Origin: Palsa-295 sp963781105
Lineage (GTDB): Bacteria > Acidobacteriota > Terriglobia > Acidiferrales > UBA7541
Assembly (NCBI GenBank): GCA_963781105.1
Contig: CAWAED010000002.1
Span: 124,001 to 188,000 of the forward strand
Direction: 5' to 3'
Length of the DNA: 64,000 nt
This document shows positions 27,101-36,073 of this stretch, piece after piece. Below the pieces are notes generated by a model, which was not told the origin of the DNA, searched no databases, and saw nothing but the letters and a program-made list of their open reading frames with translations. The first letter of the stretch is position 1; each line of letters starts with the position of its first letter. A program made the position numbers and the translations under genes.

Positions 27101-27593
27101 GCGCCAAATCAGCGTAACGACGGCCGTTCAGAGGGAGGTCGTTGATGCGCTGTTCATTCACTACGCTTCCGAGGTCGGCCGTCTGTGTCTCCAGGGCTGG
27201 CTCGCCACCAGTGACCACTATTTCCGTTGTGACCGAACCAACCTTCAATGCAAAATTAATGGAAAGGTGATCTTGCACGTGCAAATGAATGTCATCGCGT
27301 AAGACGCTACCAAACCCGGCGGCGGTCGCCTTCACCGAGTACGTGCCGGGAATTAATGTTAGGATCTGATACTCTCCGTCCGCGTCGACAGAGGTAGTCA
27401 CCGCGACGCCCGTCGCTTTGTTCGTGATCGTCACCGTCGCACTAGGCACGACAGCTCCAGAGGAGTCTAGAATCCTCCCGGCGATAGCGCCGCGATCGAT
27501 TTGGCCAAAAGCAGGCAAAGCAGAAACGCCGAGCAACATGGCGAACAACACTGCCCAGCCGAGCAATCTGCGATTCTTCGTCAATTGATACAT
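24183..27593 (-). CDS. TonB-dependent receptor, Oar-like, first gene of an iol-like operon
   Basis: Signal peptide (LLGWAVLFAMLLGVSALPAFGQ), carboxypeptidase-regulatory domain (about 35-115, GAIAGRILDSSGAVVPSATV), TonB plug (about 120-260, with DLPLNGRRYADLALLEPGV and NFLLDGIDNNSF) and a barrel ending in IQFALKLYF. This is a second Oar-type receptor of 1136 residues. Unlike the one at 3561 it leads an operon with iolB, a Gfo/Idh enzyme and an IolE-like protein, so it probably imports the glycoside or polyol that these enzymes degrade. Two LacI-type operators lie 310-480 nt upstream. Confidence 0.88.
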   Translation of the reverse strand: MYQLTKNRRLLGWAVLFAMLLGVSALPAFGQIDRGAIAGRILDSSGAVVPSATVTITNKATGVAVTTSVDADGEYQILTLIPGTYSVKATAAGFGSVLRDDIHLHVQDHLSINFALKVGSVTTEIVVTGGEPALETQTADLGSVVNEQRINDLPLNGRRYADLALLEPGVDKFYAPANPAPDRFSANGNSELQNNFLLDGIDNNSFSENLQELSMQVVQPPPDALQEFKIQTRTYSAEFGNSAGAVVNATLKSGTNGYHGDLYEFFRNKVLDANTWINNLTGMPRGGFSQNQFGGTFGGPIKKDKLFFFGDLERFTSRQGTTVQSTVPTPLMTQGNFTELPYVLANPQVPGQSGCYVGNIIQAGCFDPVAQKLMGLVAGTATPNIPSAVAVEGTPGSWTGAPNYVFASSIPDDAYSLDGRIDYTLSPKDQIFGSYSYRHVNKQDPLWTSNPVIGNGNFATQYRWHQQSLALGWTHTLSNSLVNDLRFGFSRDNAHSDPNGLTVGTSEAESEIGLSGIPDGPGSAGIPPFFISGLTTEGSAAWRPQYQISQGWNVVENLNWLKGTHSFKFGYQYLRRSDNFLDIEAPQGLILETGVVTGSFSNALPDLLLGDANLVIFTTPHIVHYFTPGHSFYAMDTWKATSKLTLTYGLRYELFAPLIDRNNETTNFTPLNGGGLITPASNASGWYGRALIHPALNNFAPRFGFAYQMLPRLVWRGGYGVFYQHVNRIGSEALLQLNPPQFVDTQLSTGANSAVFQLKDGFPSSIIDATAPPLYDLHIRSQDPNQRTPYVEQTSFGFEYQLIGDTVISATYVGNWGRKEERVRDANQPQVTGFDTGCPVLQYPYANLNTVTTVDTFVGAGIPCAGSGSHAYLEDATFDGNSNYNSVEFALRRRISNGLAYSLGYTFAHGLANYRDNLTAQQLPQNSYNYSAEMGNSVLDVRSRFVGNFLWELPLGQGKRFMSGDNFAGRWLGGWQFNGIVTLQTGTPFNVTANNDGLVDSNNPVYANCIGDPYAGATRNPKLYTTTGFIINPAAFSQPGPGQFGTCAPYQFYGPGIQTWDLSLFKEFRFTDRYSLQFRTEFFNAFNHPNFANPSANIGSPGSFGKVNNTLAPILGTDSGGPGDPREIQFALKLYF

Positions 27594-27906
27594 TGCAGCC
27601 TCCGCTTTTCAGATTCGAAGAGAGGACTCAAAAACTTCGACGCAGTTGGATTCAAACCGCCCAGCCATCCGCCACACGCTTGGAAGCAATTCTGGAACTG
27701 CGAAGTCCCGGTCTGTCGCCGGCAATGCCAGAACGCCCTCGCCGCCGGTCCGATCGTCCATCAAGTTCGGCGCCCTCGATGGACTGCCCCTGCGTACGTC
27801 GGCCGCCCGGAACGCAATCCAATCCAAGTTGTCACAGAAAAAGCTGGAAGAGACGAATGAGATATCGTCAGCTGAATGTTGCCCCCTAAGACTCCACCCC
27901 AAGCGT

Positions 27907-27922
27907 ACCGAAACGATTCGGT
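27907..27922. promoter_or_regulatory. LacI-type operator, receptor operon side
   Basis: ACCGAAACGATTCGGT, a near-perfect palindrome with the AANCGNTT core, about 315 nt upstream of the TonB receptor start codon. Confidence 0.5.
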
Positions 27923-28050
27923 CCCCAATGGCTGGAGGTGTAACATTCGCAAAAATCGTTGTCAAGTCAATTTTTTAGAAACCGGCTATTAGGGCACAGG
28001 TTTGTCAATATTGGGACGTGTGTAACGGCCGCGAATCATTGTTCCCCAGA

Positions 28051-28070
28051 ATGCCAGAACGTTTTGGCAT
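28051..28070. promoter_or_regulatory. LacI-type operator between receptor operon and PIG-L gene
   Basis: ATGCCAGAACGTTTTGGCAT is a 20-bp palindrome with one mismatched pair, centred on AACGTT. It shares its TGCC/GGCA arms with the site at 33393. Confidence 0.6.
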
Positions 28071-28387
28071 TTTCATTGACAACGTTTCTTGCGGTCGTAC
28101 AATGCCGTTACTCCGAATGAAATTGCGGAGGCTGGACGCCGCGGGCCGCAGCAATTGTACGAACTCAAAGCGCCTCGAACTTCGCGGACCGCGTTTTCAA
28201 AAGTGTCTCAGCAGTATTTGCGACACGTCGAGTCCGGATCGATGAGCGAGGGGCCATTTGACGTTCGGCGTCACCGTCACTCGAAACGATCTCGTCGGCG
28301 CGCGATCGGTGGCAATGCGTGGCGACCGATGATTCCCACAGCCCGGAATATTTGATAAGACGTCTCGCAAGATGCAAAGGAGCGAGG

Positions 28388-31258
28388 ATGGCACCGCGAT
28401 GGAACAAGCTTCTTACTCTAATTCTCGTCGCATTAGGCTGCACGGCGGCTTTGCTTTTTCGATCGGGTTCGGTGATTGCGCAATCTCCCAACGCGGTCAG
28501 TTCGAAGGCTATTGTGTCCGCAGAGCCGCTGGTATTTGACCGGGGAGCGGCGGCGCTCTGGCACAGTCTTCTGAAACTTCACACGCGAGCAAGCCTATTG
28601 ATGGTGACCGCGCATCCCGACGACGAAGATGGCGGAATGTTGACGTATGAATCGCGCGGGCAGGGCGTGCGGGCCGTTCTGATGACGCTCAATCGCGGCG
28701 AAGGCGGCGCCAATGTAATGTCTTCGGACTATTTTGACGCGCTTGGGCTAGTGCGCACGGAAGAGCTTCTGGCCGCCGATCGCTACTACGGAGTACAGCA
28801 ATTTTTTTCGCGAATGTGCGACTACGGTTTTTCCAAGACAAAAGAAGAGGCGCTTGAGAAGTGGGGCCACGATCAAACCTTGTCCGACGTAGTCCGCGTC
28901 GTTCGCATGACTCGCCCGCTGGTCATTACTTCGGTCTTTGTCGGAGGGCGCACGGATGGCCATGGCAATCACCAGGTCGCCGGGCAGATGGCGCAGGAGG
29001 CCTTCAAAGCCGCGGGCGATCCGGCCATGTTTCCCGAGCAACTCAAGGAAGGGTTGCGGCCCTGGAAGCCGCTCAAGGATTATGCGCTCGTGCCGTTTTC
29101 CCCCGTCACCGACAAGGGGATTTTGGACTACGCGGACGGCAAGTATTATCCCGCCGAATTTAATAACTATACGGACGGCACCGTCATTCACGGCGCGCTT
29201 TCCGCTTCCGTCGAAATTCCGGAAGGCGAGTACAGCCCGCTGCTGGGATTGACTTACCTCCAGGTCGCGCGCGTGGGTCTCGGCCAACAAAAGTCGCAGA
29301 GTGGCGGCACCGGCTTGCCGCCGGCGGAAGCGGAGATGACTCCTTATCACCGCTTCGCCTCGCTCGTCTCAGTCCCGGAAAAAGAGTCGTCTTTCTACGA
29401 TGGTATCGACGGCTCGCTCGTCGGCATCGCGAGCCTCGCGCAAGGCGGCGATTCGTCTTTTCTGAAAGCCGATCTATCGCAGATCAATTCTCTGGTCGAT
29501 AAAGCCATGAACGATTTCTCGGCCCAACATCCCGAAGCGGTTGCTTCGACCCTAGCGGCGGGCTTGAAAGCGACGAACGAACTGATCGAAAAAGTAGCCA
29601 GCAGCGACCTGACCGCCGATTCCAAGTACGACGTGACGCACGAATTAAAAGTCAAGCAAACGCAGTTCGAAAATGCGCTGGCAGAATCGCTCGGCATTTC
29701 CGTGCTGGCGACGGTGACTCCTGAGAAAGAACCGACTGGGCCTTTCGCGCGTTTCCTCAGGAATCCGGCAACCTTCCAGGTGGCAATTCCCGGGCAGGAA
29801 TTCTGGGTGAAAATTCACGTAACGAATCCAACCAATCTGCCCGTGGAATTGCAGAGCGCGGTCCTCGATTCCCCGGCGAACGAACAATGGTCCATCGATC
29901 CCGGCACGCAAACAGGCGGCACTCTTAGAGGCAATCAGTCCGCGGACCTGCGCTTCACCGTGCACACGGCCTCGGATGCGGGTTTCACGCGTCCCTATTT
30001 CACGCGTCCAAACATCGAGCAGGCTTACTATGACATTCAGGTACCGAAAGATCTCAACCTGCCTCTGGCTCCTTATCCCCTTTCAGCTAAAATACATTTC
30101 GTTTTCAACGGCGTACCGTTCGAGCAGGAGCAGGTCGTGCAATCCGTGCAGCGCGTCGTCGGCCCGGGCACCGTGCTCGAGCCGCTGATCGTTGCGCCGG
30201 CCATTTCCATTTCCATCATGCCGCAAGCGGGGATTGTTCCCCTCGACACCAAATCCTTCGAAGTGAGCGTGAACCTTCACAGCAACGTCAAAGGTCCCGC
30301 GAAGGGCACCGTGAAGCTCGACTTGCCGGAAGGCTGGACGGCGACGCAGGAGGAATTCTCGACCGCAAAGGACGGCGACGATCAATCGCTCAACTTCCAC
30401 GTCACCCCCGCGAGTCTAAAAGAAAAAGCGTACGACATCACGGCCGTTGCCAGCTACGATGGCCACGATTACAAAGAGGGATATCACACCATCGGCTATT
30501 CCGGTTTGCGTCCCTACAATCTCTATCGCGCTTCCACGTATCACGCGACGGGTGTTGATGTAAAAGTCGCTCCGGGGTTGGAGATTGGATACATCGTGGG
30601 CGCCGGAGACGACATACCTCAGTCTCTCGTGAATCTCGGCATCAAAGTCCATTTCCTTACGCCCGAAGATCTCGCCAGCGCAAGTCTCTCCAAATTCAAT
30701 GCGATCATTCTCGGAGTGCGGGCTTACGCGGTGCGTCCGGATCTCATAATTCACAATGGCCGGATCCTCGATTATGTGAAGAACGGAGGCGTCGTCATCG
30801 TGCAATACAACACGCCCGAGTACGATCACAATTACGGTCCGTATCCCTACAAAATGGGTTCGAATCCCGAAGAGGTTACCGACGAAGATTCGCAGGTGGA
30901 AATCCTGGCGCCATCAAATCCCGTTTTCACCTGGCCCAATAAGATCACCAGCAAGGATTTTGAGAATTGGGTCGAAGAACGCGGCTCGAAATTCCTTGTG
31001 AGCTGGGACCCGCAGTACGTCCCGCTGCTCGAAACGCACGATCCTGGGCAGGCTCCTCAAAAAGGCGGCCTCGTTTACGCCCAGTACGGCAAAGGGATTT
31101 ACATTTATAACGCTTACGCGTTTTACCGCCAGATGCCCGACGGCGTTCCCGGCGCATATCGCATTTTCGCCAACATGGTCAGCCTGGGAAAAAATCCTGA
31201 GCTGATGAAATCTCGCATCGCAGACACCCGCAAGCCGGCGGGTAAGCCCACTCCCTGA
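28388..31258 (+). CDS. PIG-L/LmbE-family deacetylase with long C-terminal extension
   Basis: After a signal anchor (LLTLILVALGCTAALLF) a PIG-L domain (about 60-290) shows the zinc-site AHPDDEDGG and TDGHGNHQVAGQ. Enzymes of this family remove acetyl groups from N-acetylglucosaminyl or similar amino sugars, including GlcNAc-inositols. The roughly 600 residues beyond the domain contain beta-sandwich-like segments and, near 770-850, a Rossmann-like region (FNAIILGVRAYAVR), typical of large acidobacterial and Bacteroidetes homologues. The start at 28388 has AAGGAG seven bases upstream and the signal sequence follows; the frame is open further. An operator at 28051 links it to the LacI regulon. 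Confidence 0.8.
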   Translation: MAPRWNKLLTLILVALGCTAALLFRSGSVIAQSPNAVSSKAIVSAEPLVFDRGAAALWHSLLKLHTRASLLMVTAHPDDEDGGMLTYESRGQGVRAVLMTLNRGEGGANVMSSDYFDALGLVRTEELLAADRYYGVQQFFSRMCDYGFSKTKEEALEKWGHDQTLSDVVRVVRMTRPLVITSVFVGGRTDGHGNHQVAGQMAQEAFKAAGDPAMFPEQLKEGLRPWKPLKDYALVPFSPVTDKGILDYADGKYYPAEFNNYTDGTVIHGALSASVEIPEGEYSPLLGLTYLQVARVGLGQQKSQSGGTGLPPAEAEMTPYHRFASLVSVPEKESSFYDGIDGSLVGIASLAQGGDSSFLKADLSQINSLVDKAMNDFSAQHPEAVASTLAAGLKATNELIEKVASSDLTADSKYDVTHELKVKQTQFENALAESLGISVLATVTPEKEPTGPFARFLRNPATFQVAIPGQEFWVKIHVTNPTNLPVELQSAVLDSPANEQWSIDPGTQTGGTLRGNQSADLRFTVHTASDAGFTRPYFTRPNIEQAYYDIQVPKDLNLPLAPYPLSAKIHFVFNGVPFEQEQVVQSVQRVVGPGTVLEPLIVAPAISISIMPQAGIVPLDTKSFEVSVNLHSNVKGPAKGTVKLDLPEGWTATQEEFSTAKDGDDQSLNFHVTPASLKEKAYDITAVASYDGHDYKEGYHTIGYSGLRPYNLYRASTYHATGVDVKVAPGLEIGYIVGAGDDIPQSLVNLGIKVHFLTPEDLASASLSKFNAIILGVRAYAVRPDLIIHNGRILDYVKNGGVVIVQYNTPEYDHNYGPYPYKMGSNPEEVTDEDSQVEILAPSNPVFTWPNKITSKDFENWVEERGSKFLVSWDPQYVPLLETHDPGQAPQKGGLVYAQYGKGIYIYNAYAFYRQMPDGVPGAYRIFANMVSLGKNPELMKSRIADTRKPAGKPTP

Positions 31259-31288
31259 TTTCCGGAGGGGGACAGCCAACGCGTTCAA

Positions 31289-31318
31289 CGCCGGACCATC
31301 CTTATGGATGGTCCGGCG
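31289..31318. terminator. Perfect 13-bp hairpin between convergent genes
   Basis: CGCCGGACCATCC, loop TTAT, then GGATGGTCCGGCG. There is no U-tract, so it may be a bidirectional transcript end or RNA stabiliser. The stop codon of the minus-strand TPR gene lies inside the loop. Confidence 0.5.
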
Positions 31319-33215
31319 ACGCGTCCTTCTGCCCCTGCGCCTCCTTCTGCATCGTATAGAGGAACGTTTTCATAGTCGCCTGGCGCCGCGCGTTCTCATC
31401 CGCGAGGCGCGTTGACGCTGCTTCGTAGAGCTTTATTTCCTTCCGCTGCTTTTCCGGTTGCCCCTCGTGCTCGTAAATCTGGGCCAGTCGGTAATGCGCT
31501 TCCGCGGATCCCGGGTCCATGCGTGAGCAGCTTTCGGATTCGCGGAGCGCTTCTGGCCAGCGCTCCAGCCATCGATACGTTTTGCCTAACTGGCAGTGTG
31601 GCGAGGCATCATCTTTCGGAAGAAGCGCAACTGAGGCGTGCAGGTGCTGCAGAATCTCCGCGGCGTGGGTTTTGTCTCCCGCAACGTAGTCTCTGCGAAA
31701 GAGCACTGCGCCGCAGTAGTACTGGATATGTCCGTCTTTCGGCTGGGCGTCCGAATAGGCGCATAGCTTTGCCACAGCCGCGGAATCGGGCGGCGCCCGG
31801 TCCAGCTGAATGTCTCCCAAATATTGCAGCACCACCTGGGGTTCCGGCGCCAGTTCGGCGGCACGCAGCAGATATTTTGTGGCGTCTTCGTCAGTGCCCC
31901 CAAAATGCTCAACCATGCCCAACGCCAGTTGGATTCGCCAGGATTCCGGATGCAACTCCTCACCTTGTTTGAGAACGACCTTCGCCGGCTCGAAGCTGCT
32001 GTGCCGGATCAATTCCACCGCCAGCGAGAGACGATATCGCTCGTCGTTCGGCGCCAGCTCGACGGCCGCCTCGTAGCCCTTCACCGCGGCAAGGTTATCC
32101 CCGCGCGCCTCTTGAATGTCGCCAATCAGGTCTTCGAGATCCGCGTTGTCGCCAAGCTCTTTGCACTTTTGCGCGCTAGACGCAGCGTCATCGAGGCGAC
32201 CGGCCCGGAATTGCGCGAGAGCCAGATCGAACTCCAGGTCGGCGCGTCCCGGGTCGAGATTCGCAGCCTTGTTTAGCTCTTCGATGGATTCGGAATATTT
32301 TTCGTGGGCGATCAGGAGCTCTGCTACGCGCTGATGAAGCTCCAACTCTTGCGGTGATGCCAGCTGTGTCGCGCGAAGCATTTTCAGCGTTTGATGAAAA
32401 TCGGAATGCATATCCAATTCGGCTTCCAGGGAAACCAGGCCGGCTTGGAGATTGTGCGTCTCGGAAAATAAAGGCTCGGCCAAACTTGCCGCGCGTTGCC
32501 AATTTTTCGATTGCAGCTCGGCCGTGGCCGTCGCCAGGACTAACCCATGGTCAGCCGGCTCCAGAGCGAGTGCTTTTTCCATTTCAGAAGCAGCGGTCGA
32601 GGCATTTCCTAATCCCAGTGCCACGGACGCTTTAAGCCGGTGGAATGTGACGCGCTCGTCACGTTTAGTCGGTGGAGATAGGCCGGCCAAAGCGCTCTGG
32701 GCTTCCGCGTACTTGTGGAGATGCACGAGCACCACCGCCCACTCCATCCGAATCCGTGGGTCGTCGCGGTTAATTTTCGCGGCATGCGCCAGCAGAGGTT
32801 CGGCTTTTTCCGGCTGGCCCTCTCGTTCGTAAATCTCACCGAGTGCCGCCAGAGCGATCGCATCGTTGGGTGCAATTTGCAAAACACCGTGCAACTCTTC
32901 CTCTGCTCGTTCGTTCTGCCCGATGCCGGCATACGCTTGTGCGAGCAAGGTACGTGCGGCGGAATCCTGCGGTTGGGTTTGAAGATAGCTTGAGAGAATT
33001 CGTATTGCTTCGTCGGCGTTTCCGTGCTCGAGAGAGGATTGTGCTTCCGCGAGTGTTTCCGAGACTTGGGGCGGAGGTGCTTGCGGTGAGGCTCGATTCT
33101 GCTGCGCGCCCGTAGTAAGCGTGAAGCTAAACAGCAGCAATGCCTCCGCGCCCAGAGCGAATCGCGTGAAAATCCCGCACTTCGACACGGCTGCTGCGCC
33201 TCCCGGCTCCATCAT
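31302..33215 (-). CDS. Exported tetratricopeptide-repeat protein
   Basis: A signal peptide (GAEALLLFSFTLTTGAQQ) is followed by about a dozen TPR-like helical pairs over the whole length, for example LRLAQIYEHEGQPEKQ-type and LLAQAYAGIGQNERAEEELHGVL. TPR scaffolds mediate protein contacts; no enzymatic domain is seen. I start at MMEPGG (33215) before the signal sequence; the frame continues to 33248. It converges with the PIG-L gene and diverges from the permease gene, sharing a 250-nt region with a LacI-type operator at 33393, so it may belong to the same regulon. Confidence 0.78.
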   Translation of the reverse strand: MMEPGGAAAVSKCGIFTRFALGAEALLLFSFTLTTGAQQNRASPQAPPPQVSETLAEAQSSLEHGNADEAIRILSSYLQTQPQDSAARTLLAQAYAGIGQNERAEEELHGVLQIAPNDAIALAALGEIYEREGQPEKAEPLLAHAAKINRDDPRIRMEWAVVLVHLHKYAEAQSALAGLSPPTKRDERVTFHRLKASVALGLGNASTAASEMEKALALEPADHGLVLATATAELQSKNWQRAASLAEPLFSETHNLQAGLVSLEAELDMHSDFHQTLKMLRATQLASPQELELHQRVAELLIAHEKYSESIEELNKAANLDPGRADLEFDLALAQFRAGRLDDAASSAQKCKELGDNADLEDLIGDIQEARGDNLAAVKGYEAAVELAPNDERYRLSLAVELIRHSSFEPAKVVLKQGEELHPESWRIQLALGMVEHFGGTDEDATKYLLRAAELAPEPQVVLQYLGDIQLDRAPPDSAAVAKLCAYSDAQPKDGHIQYYCGAVLFRRDYVAGDKTHAAEILQHLHASVALLPKDDASPHCQLGKTYRWLERWPEALRESESCSRMDPGSAEAHYRLAQIYEHEGQPEKQRKEIKLYEAASTRLADENARRQATMKTFLYTMQKEAQGQKDASPDHP

Positions 33216-33392
33216 TTTGCGTTGCAGTTCTCCTCGCCAGCAGCGCATTCTTTCTTATAATCTGCGCCACTTGCACGCACTCGCAAAATCACAGGCAGGC
33301 TAGCCTACGGTCTTGCGCGTTGTCCACCCCTATTTTCCTTGCGAGCTCTCCGAAAATCCTCGTGCTCCACGAAACGCGACGACCCTACCGCA

Positions 33393-33410
33393 TGCCATAA
33401 CGTTTCGGCA
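33393..33410. promoter_or_regulatory. LacI-type operator between TPR and permease genes
   Basis: TGCCATAACGTTTCGGCA, palindromic arms around AACGTT, about 88 nt before the permease start codon. The arms match those of the 28051 site. The rest of 33249-33497 holds no gene. Confidence 0.55.
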
Positions 33411-33497
33411 CATCGCACTTCTTGACTTGCCCGTGTCCGATCCCGCTGCTATAGTCCACCCTCGATACTCGATTCGCGTTTTTCCGGGACGCCTGAT

Positions 33498-34907
33498 TTG
33501 GCCCAGAACATTTCGCCACAACTCCCTCCCGAGATCGCGGGACCCTCCGAAAAACTTGTTCGCGGCATGGGCTTGGTGCAATCCGTCTCCGTCAACATGC
33601 TCGGAATGATTGGCGTCGGCCCCTTCATCACCATCGGTGTGATCCTTTCGGCCATGGGCGGGCCGCAGGCCGTGCTCGGCTGGTTTCTCGGTGCGTTATT
33701 TTCCGTGTGCGATGGGATGGTTTACGCCGAACTGGGAGCCGCGATGCCGGGAGTGGGTGGAGCTTATATTTATTTCCGCGAAGCCTTCAACCCGCGCTCC
33801 TGGGGTCATCTTTTCTCTTTCCTCTTCCTGTGGGAAACGATTTTCGTCGCGCCGTTGGCGATCTCGGCCGCGTGCGTCGGTTTTGCCGAATACTTCCATT
33901 ACTTCCTGCCTCGATTAAACCACGCTGGGGTGGGCGCCCTCGCCGCCGCCGTTTGTGTGTTCATCACATTTCTACTGTATCGTCCCGTTAAGGAAGTGGG
34001 GCGTTACTCGGTGATTATGTTGGCCGTGGTGTTGGCCGCGATGTTTTGGGTAATCGTGTCCGGACTTATTCACATCGACACCAAGATGGCGTTCGATTTT
34101 CCGCCCGGCGCTTTTCATCTCTCCAAATCCTTCTTTTACGGGTTGGCCGGCGCCACATTAATCGCGATGTATAACTACGGCGGCTATAACAACATCACCT
34201 ACCTCGGCGGAGAAGTTAAGAATCCCGCGAAGAATATCCCCAGGGCCATTGTTTTCTCCGTCTTAATCGTTGCCGTGCTGTACCTTCTCATGAGCGTGGT
34301 GATTATAGGGACGATTCCCTGGCGGGATGCCGCAGTCTCTCACGCAGTGGTGTCGGAGTTCATCGGTAAGTTGTACGGCTCGCGCGCCGCGTCCGTGATG
34401 ACGTGCCTCATTCTTGTCGCGACGCTCGCCGGAGTTTTCACCGGCAGCCTTGGTTATTCCCGCATCCTTTACGCCGCGGGCGCCGAAGGAAACTTTTTCA
34501 AGGTGTTCGGTCGGGTTCATCCCACGGGACGCTTCCCAACCGTCTCGCTCCTCGCCACCAATGCCATGGCCATTCCGCTCTGTTGGTTTTCGCTCGGGCG
34601 GCTCCTTTCGGCTCTGATGATTATTCAAATCGTCTTCCAGTTCATCCCTCAGATCATCGCGATCTTCGCCATCCGCAAATATCGCAGGGAAATCAAGCGT
34701 CCCTACGGCATGTGGTTTTACCCGGTCCCGGCGATTGTTGCGCTCATCGGATGGATTTATGTCGCCTGTACTCCGGAACAACGCGAGAACATTGGCACCG
34801 CGGTCATTCTTTTGGCATTGGGATTGGGTGCGTACTTTCTGCGCGCGCGAGTCGTCGAATCCTGGCCCTTCGGGCACAGCGGAGGCCGCTCGTCGCCCAT
34901 TGCGTGA
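33498..34907 (+). CDS. APC-superfamily amino acid/polyamine permease
   Basis: About twelve hydrophobic segments. The first carries the APC signature MLGMIGVGPFITIGVIL, and GGAYIYFREAF follows the second helix. The 469-residue length is normal. APC permeases bring in amino acids, polyamines or related organic cations with protons. It starts with a TTG at 33498, which fits the beginning of the alignment; no strong ribosome-binding site is visible. The gene converges with the LacI-type regulator and has an operator upstream, so its substrate may be an amino-containing part of the glycoside handled by this locus. Confidence 0.85.
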   Translation: MAQNISPQLPPEIAGPSEKLVRGMGLVQSVSVNMLGMIGVGPFITIGVILSAMGGPQAVLGWFLGALFSVCDGMVYAELGAAMPGVGGAYIYFREAFNPRSWGHLFSFLFLWETIFVAPLAISAACVGFAEYFHYFLPRLNHAGVGALAAAVCVFITFLLYRPVKEVGRYSVIMLAVVLAAMFWVIVSGLIHIDTKMAFDFPPGAFHLSKSFFYGLAGATLIAMYNYGGYNNITYLGGEVKNPAKNIPRAIVFSVLIVAVLYLLMSVVIIGTIPWRDAAVSHAVVSEFIGKLYGSRAASVMTCLILVATLAGVFTGSLGYSRILYAAGAEGNFFKVFGRVHPTGRFPTVSLLATNAMAIPLCWFSLGRLLSALMIIQIVFQFIPQIIAIFAIRKYRREIKRPYGMWFYPVPAIVALIGWIYVACTPEQRENIGTAVILLALGLGAYFLRARVVESWPFGHSGGRSSPIA

Positions 34908-34927
34908 CGAACCGCAGGAAAGATTAG

Positions 34928-36022
34928 TCAGATTTTCTTGGGAGGACAGCAGGAGTCTCGCACGACAAGTTGAGTCTTCAGCAAGGCTGGCGTAGGAATG
35001 CTTACCCTTCCTTCGATGTGATCGATCAAGATTCTCGCCGCAATCATTCCGATCTCCCTCGCAGGCTGACGCACCACGGTGAGCCTCGGCCGTAGCAGCG
35101 TGGCCCAGTAGAAATCGTCGAACCCGAGCAGGCTGACTTCTTCGGGGCACGCGAGGCCAATCTCTTGTATTGCCGCCAGCGCACCCAACGCCATCATATT
35201 GTTGGTGCAAAAAATCGCAGTCGGACGTTGCCCCCGCGTTAAAAGCTGCATCGCGTGGAAATGGCCGCTCTCCATGTCGTTGTGTCCGGCCTGAATTGCC
35301 GAGCGGTCCAGGCGGATTTTCGCACTGCGAATCGCGGATATAAATCCCCGCAATCTATCCCGCGATGTTCCACTGGAAGCATCGCCGGTAATAATCCCGA
35401 TGTCGCGGTGTCCCAGGCTCAGCAAATACGAAGTCGCGCTTTCTGCGGCCTGCGTGTTGTCCACTCCCACTCTTCCGATATAGGTGTCACGTTCACGGGG
35501 GTGACGGTCCGCGTAAACCACCGGCAGATTTCCTAGGACTGCTCTCGCTTTTCCGCCTACTGCGTTCATGGCGGGAACCCGTACAACTCCATCGACGCGA
35601 CGCCGGTGAAACGAATCGAGATAATTTCGCTCTTCGTCCCAACTTTCTCGAGAATCTCCTATCAGCACCGTGTAACTCGCCGAGGCCGAATAGTCTTTGA
35701 CCCCGCGCACCAGCTCGATGTAAAAGTTGTTCGACAGATCGGGAACTACGATAGCAAGCGAGTGCGTTTTTTGAAGCCGAAGGCCACGCGCGAGGTCGTT
35801 CGGGCAATATTTCAGCGTCTTGATGGCTACTTCAATTCGGCTCCGCATGTCCGCGCTGACATAGTCGGAATTATTCAGTGCGGCGGAAATTGTGGAAACG
35901 GAAGCCCCCGCCGCTTTCGCAACTTCACGAATCGTAACGTGGCGCCTTACACCCTTTGCTTTTGACTTCAACCTCAATCTCCTCGCCGCGGTGTTAAGGG
36001 ATGGACTCAACATGTTTTGCAA
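34928..36022 (-). CDS. LacI-family transcriptional regulator
   Basis: The LacI helix-turn-helix starts near residue 29 (VTIREVAKAAGASVSTISAALNN) with a hinge at YCPNDLARGLR, followed by the periplasmic-binding-protein-like sensor (LAIVVPDLSNNFYIELVRGV, IGIITGDASSGTSRDRLRGF, LLGFDDFYWATLLRPRLTVV). It is probably a repressor released by a sugar ligand. The operator CCAAAACGTTTTGG at 36060, 37 nt upstream of its start, suggests autoregulation. Related palindromes occur before the kinase/GH4, receptor/iol, PIG-L and permease genes. Confidence 0.88.
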   Translation of the reverse strand: MQNMLSPSLNTAARRLRLKSKAKGVRRHVTIREVAKAAGASVSTISAALNNSDYVSADMRSRIEVAIKTLKYCPNDLARGLRLQKTHSLAIVVPDLSNNFYIELVRGVKDYSASASYTVLIGDSRESWDEERNYLDSFHRRRVDGVVRVPAMNAVGGKARAVLGNLPVVYADRHPRERDTYIGRVGVDNTQAAESATSYLLSLGHRDIGIITGDASSGTSRDRLRGFISAIRSAKIRLDRSAIQAGHNDMESGHFHAMQLLTRGQRPTAIFCTNNMMALGALAAIQEIGLACPEEVSLLGFDDFYWATLLRPRLTVVRQPAREIGMIAARILIDHIEGRVSIPTPALLKTQLVVRDSCCPPKKI

Positions 36023-36059
36023 ATCAGGAGTTTACTAACAAAGCGAAATAAAGCCAAAA

Positions 36060-36073
36060 CCAAAACGTTTTGG
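36060..36073. promoter_or_regulatory. LacI-type operator of the regulator gene
   Basis: CCAAAACGTTTTGG is a perfect 14-bp palindrome and the best match in the window to the LacI-family consensus. From 36074 to 36305 no gene is seen; a small perfect hairpin (GGTGATG/CATCACC type) lies at 36221-36236. Confidence 0.65.

Larger units (their letters stand above)
27594..28387. other. Long divergent regulatory region
   Basis: About 790 nt separate the divergent receptor operon and the PIG-L gene. Short open frames here have no recognisable domains. The region carries two LacI-type palindromes (27907 and 28051). Confidence 0.5.
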
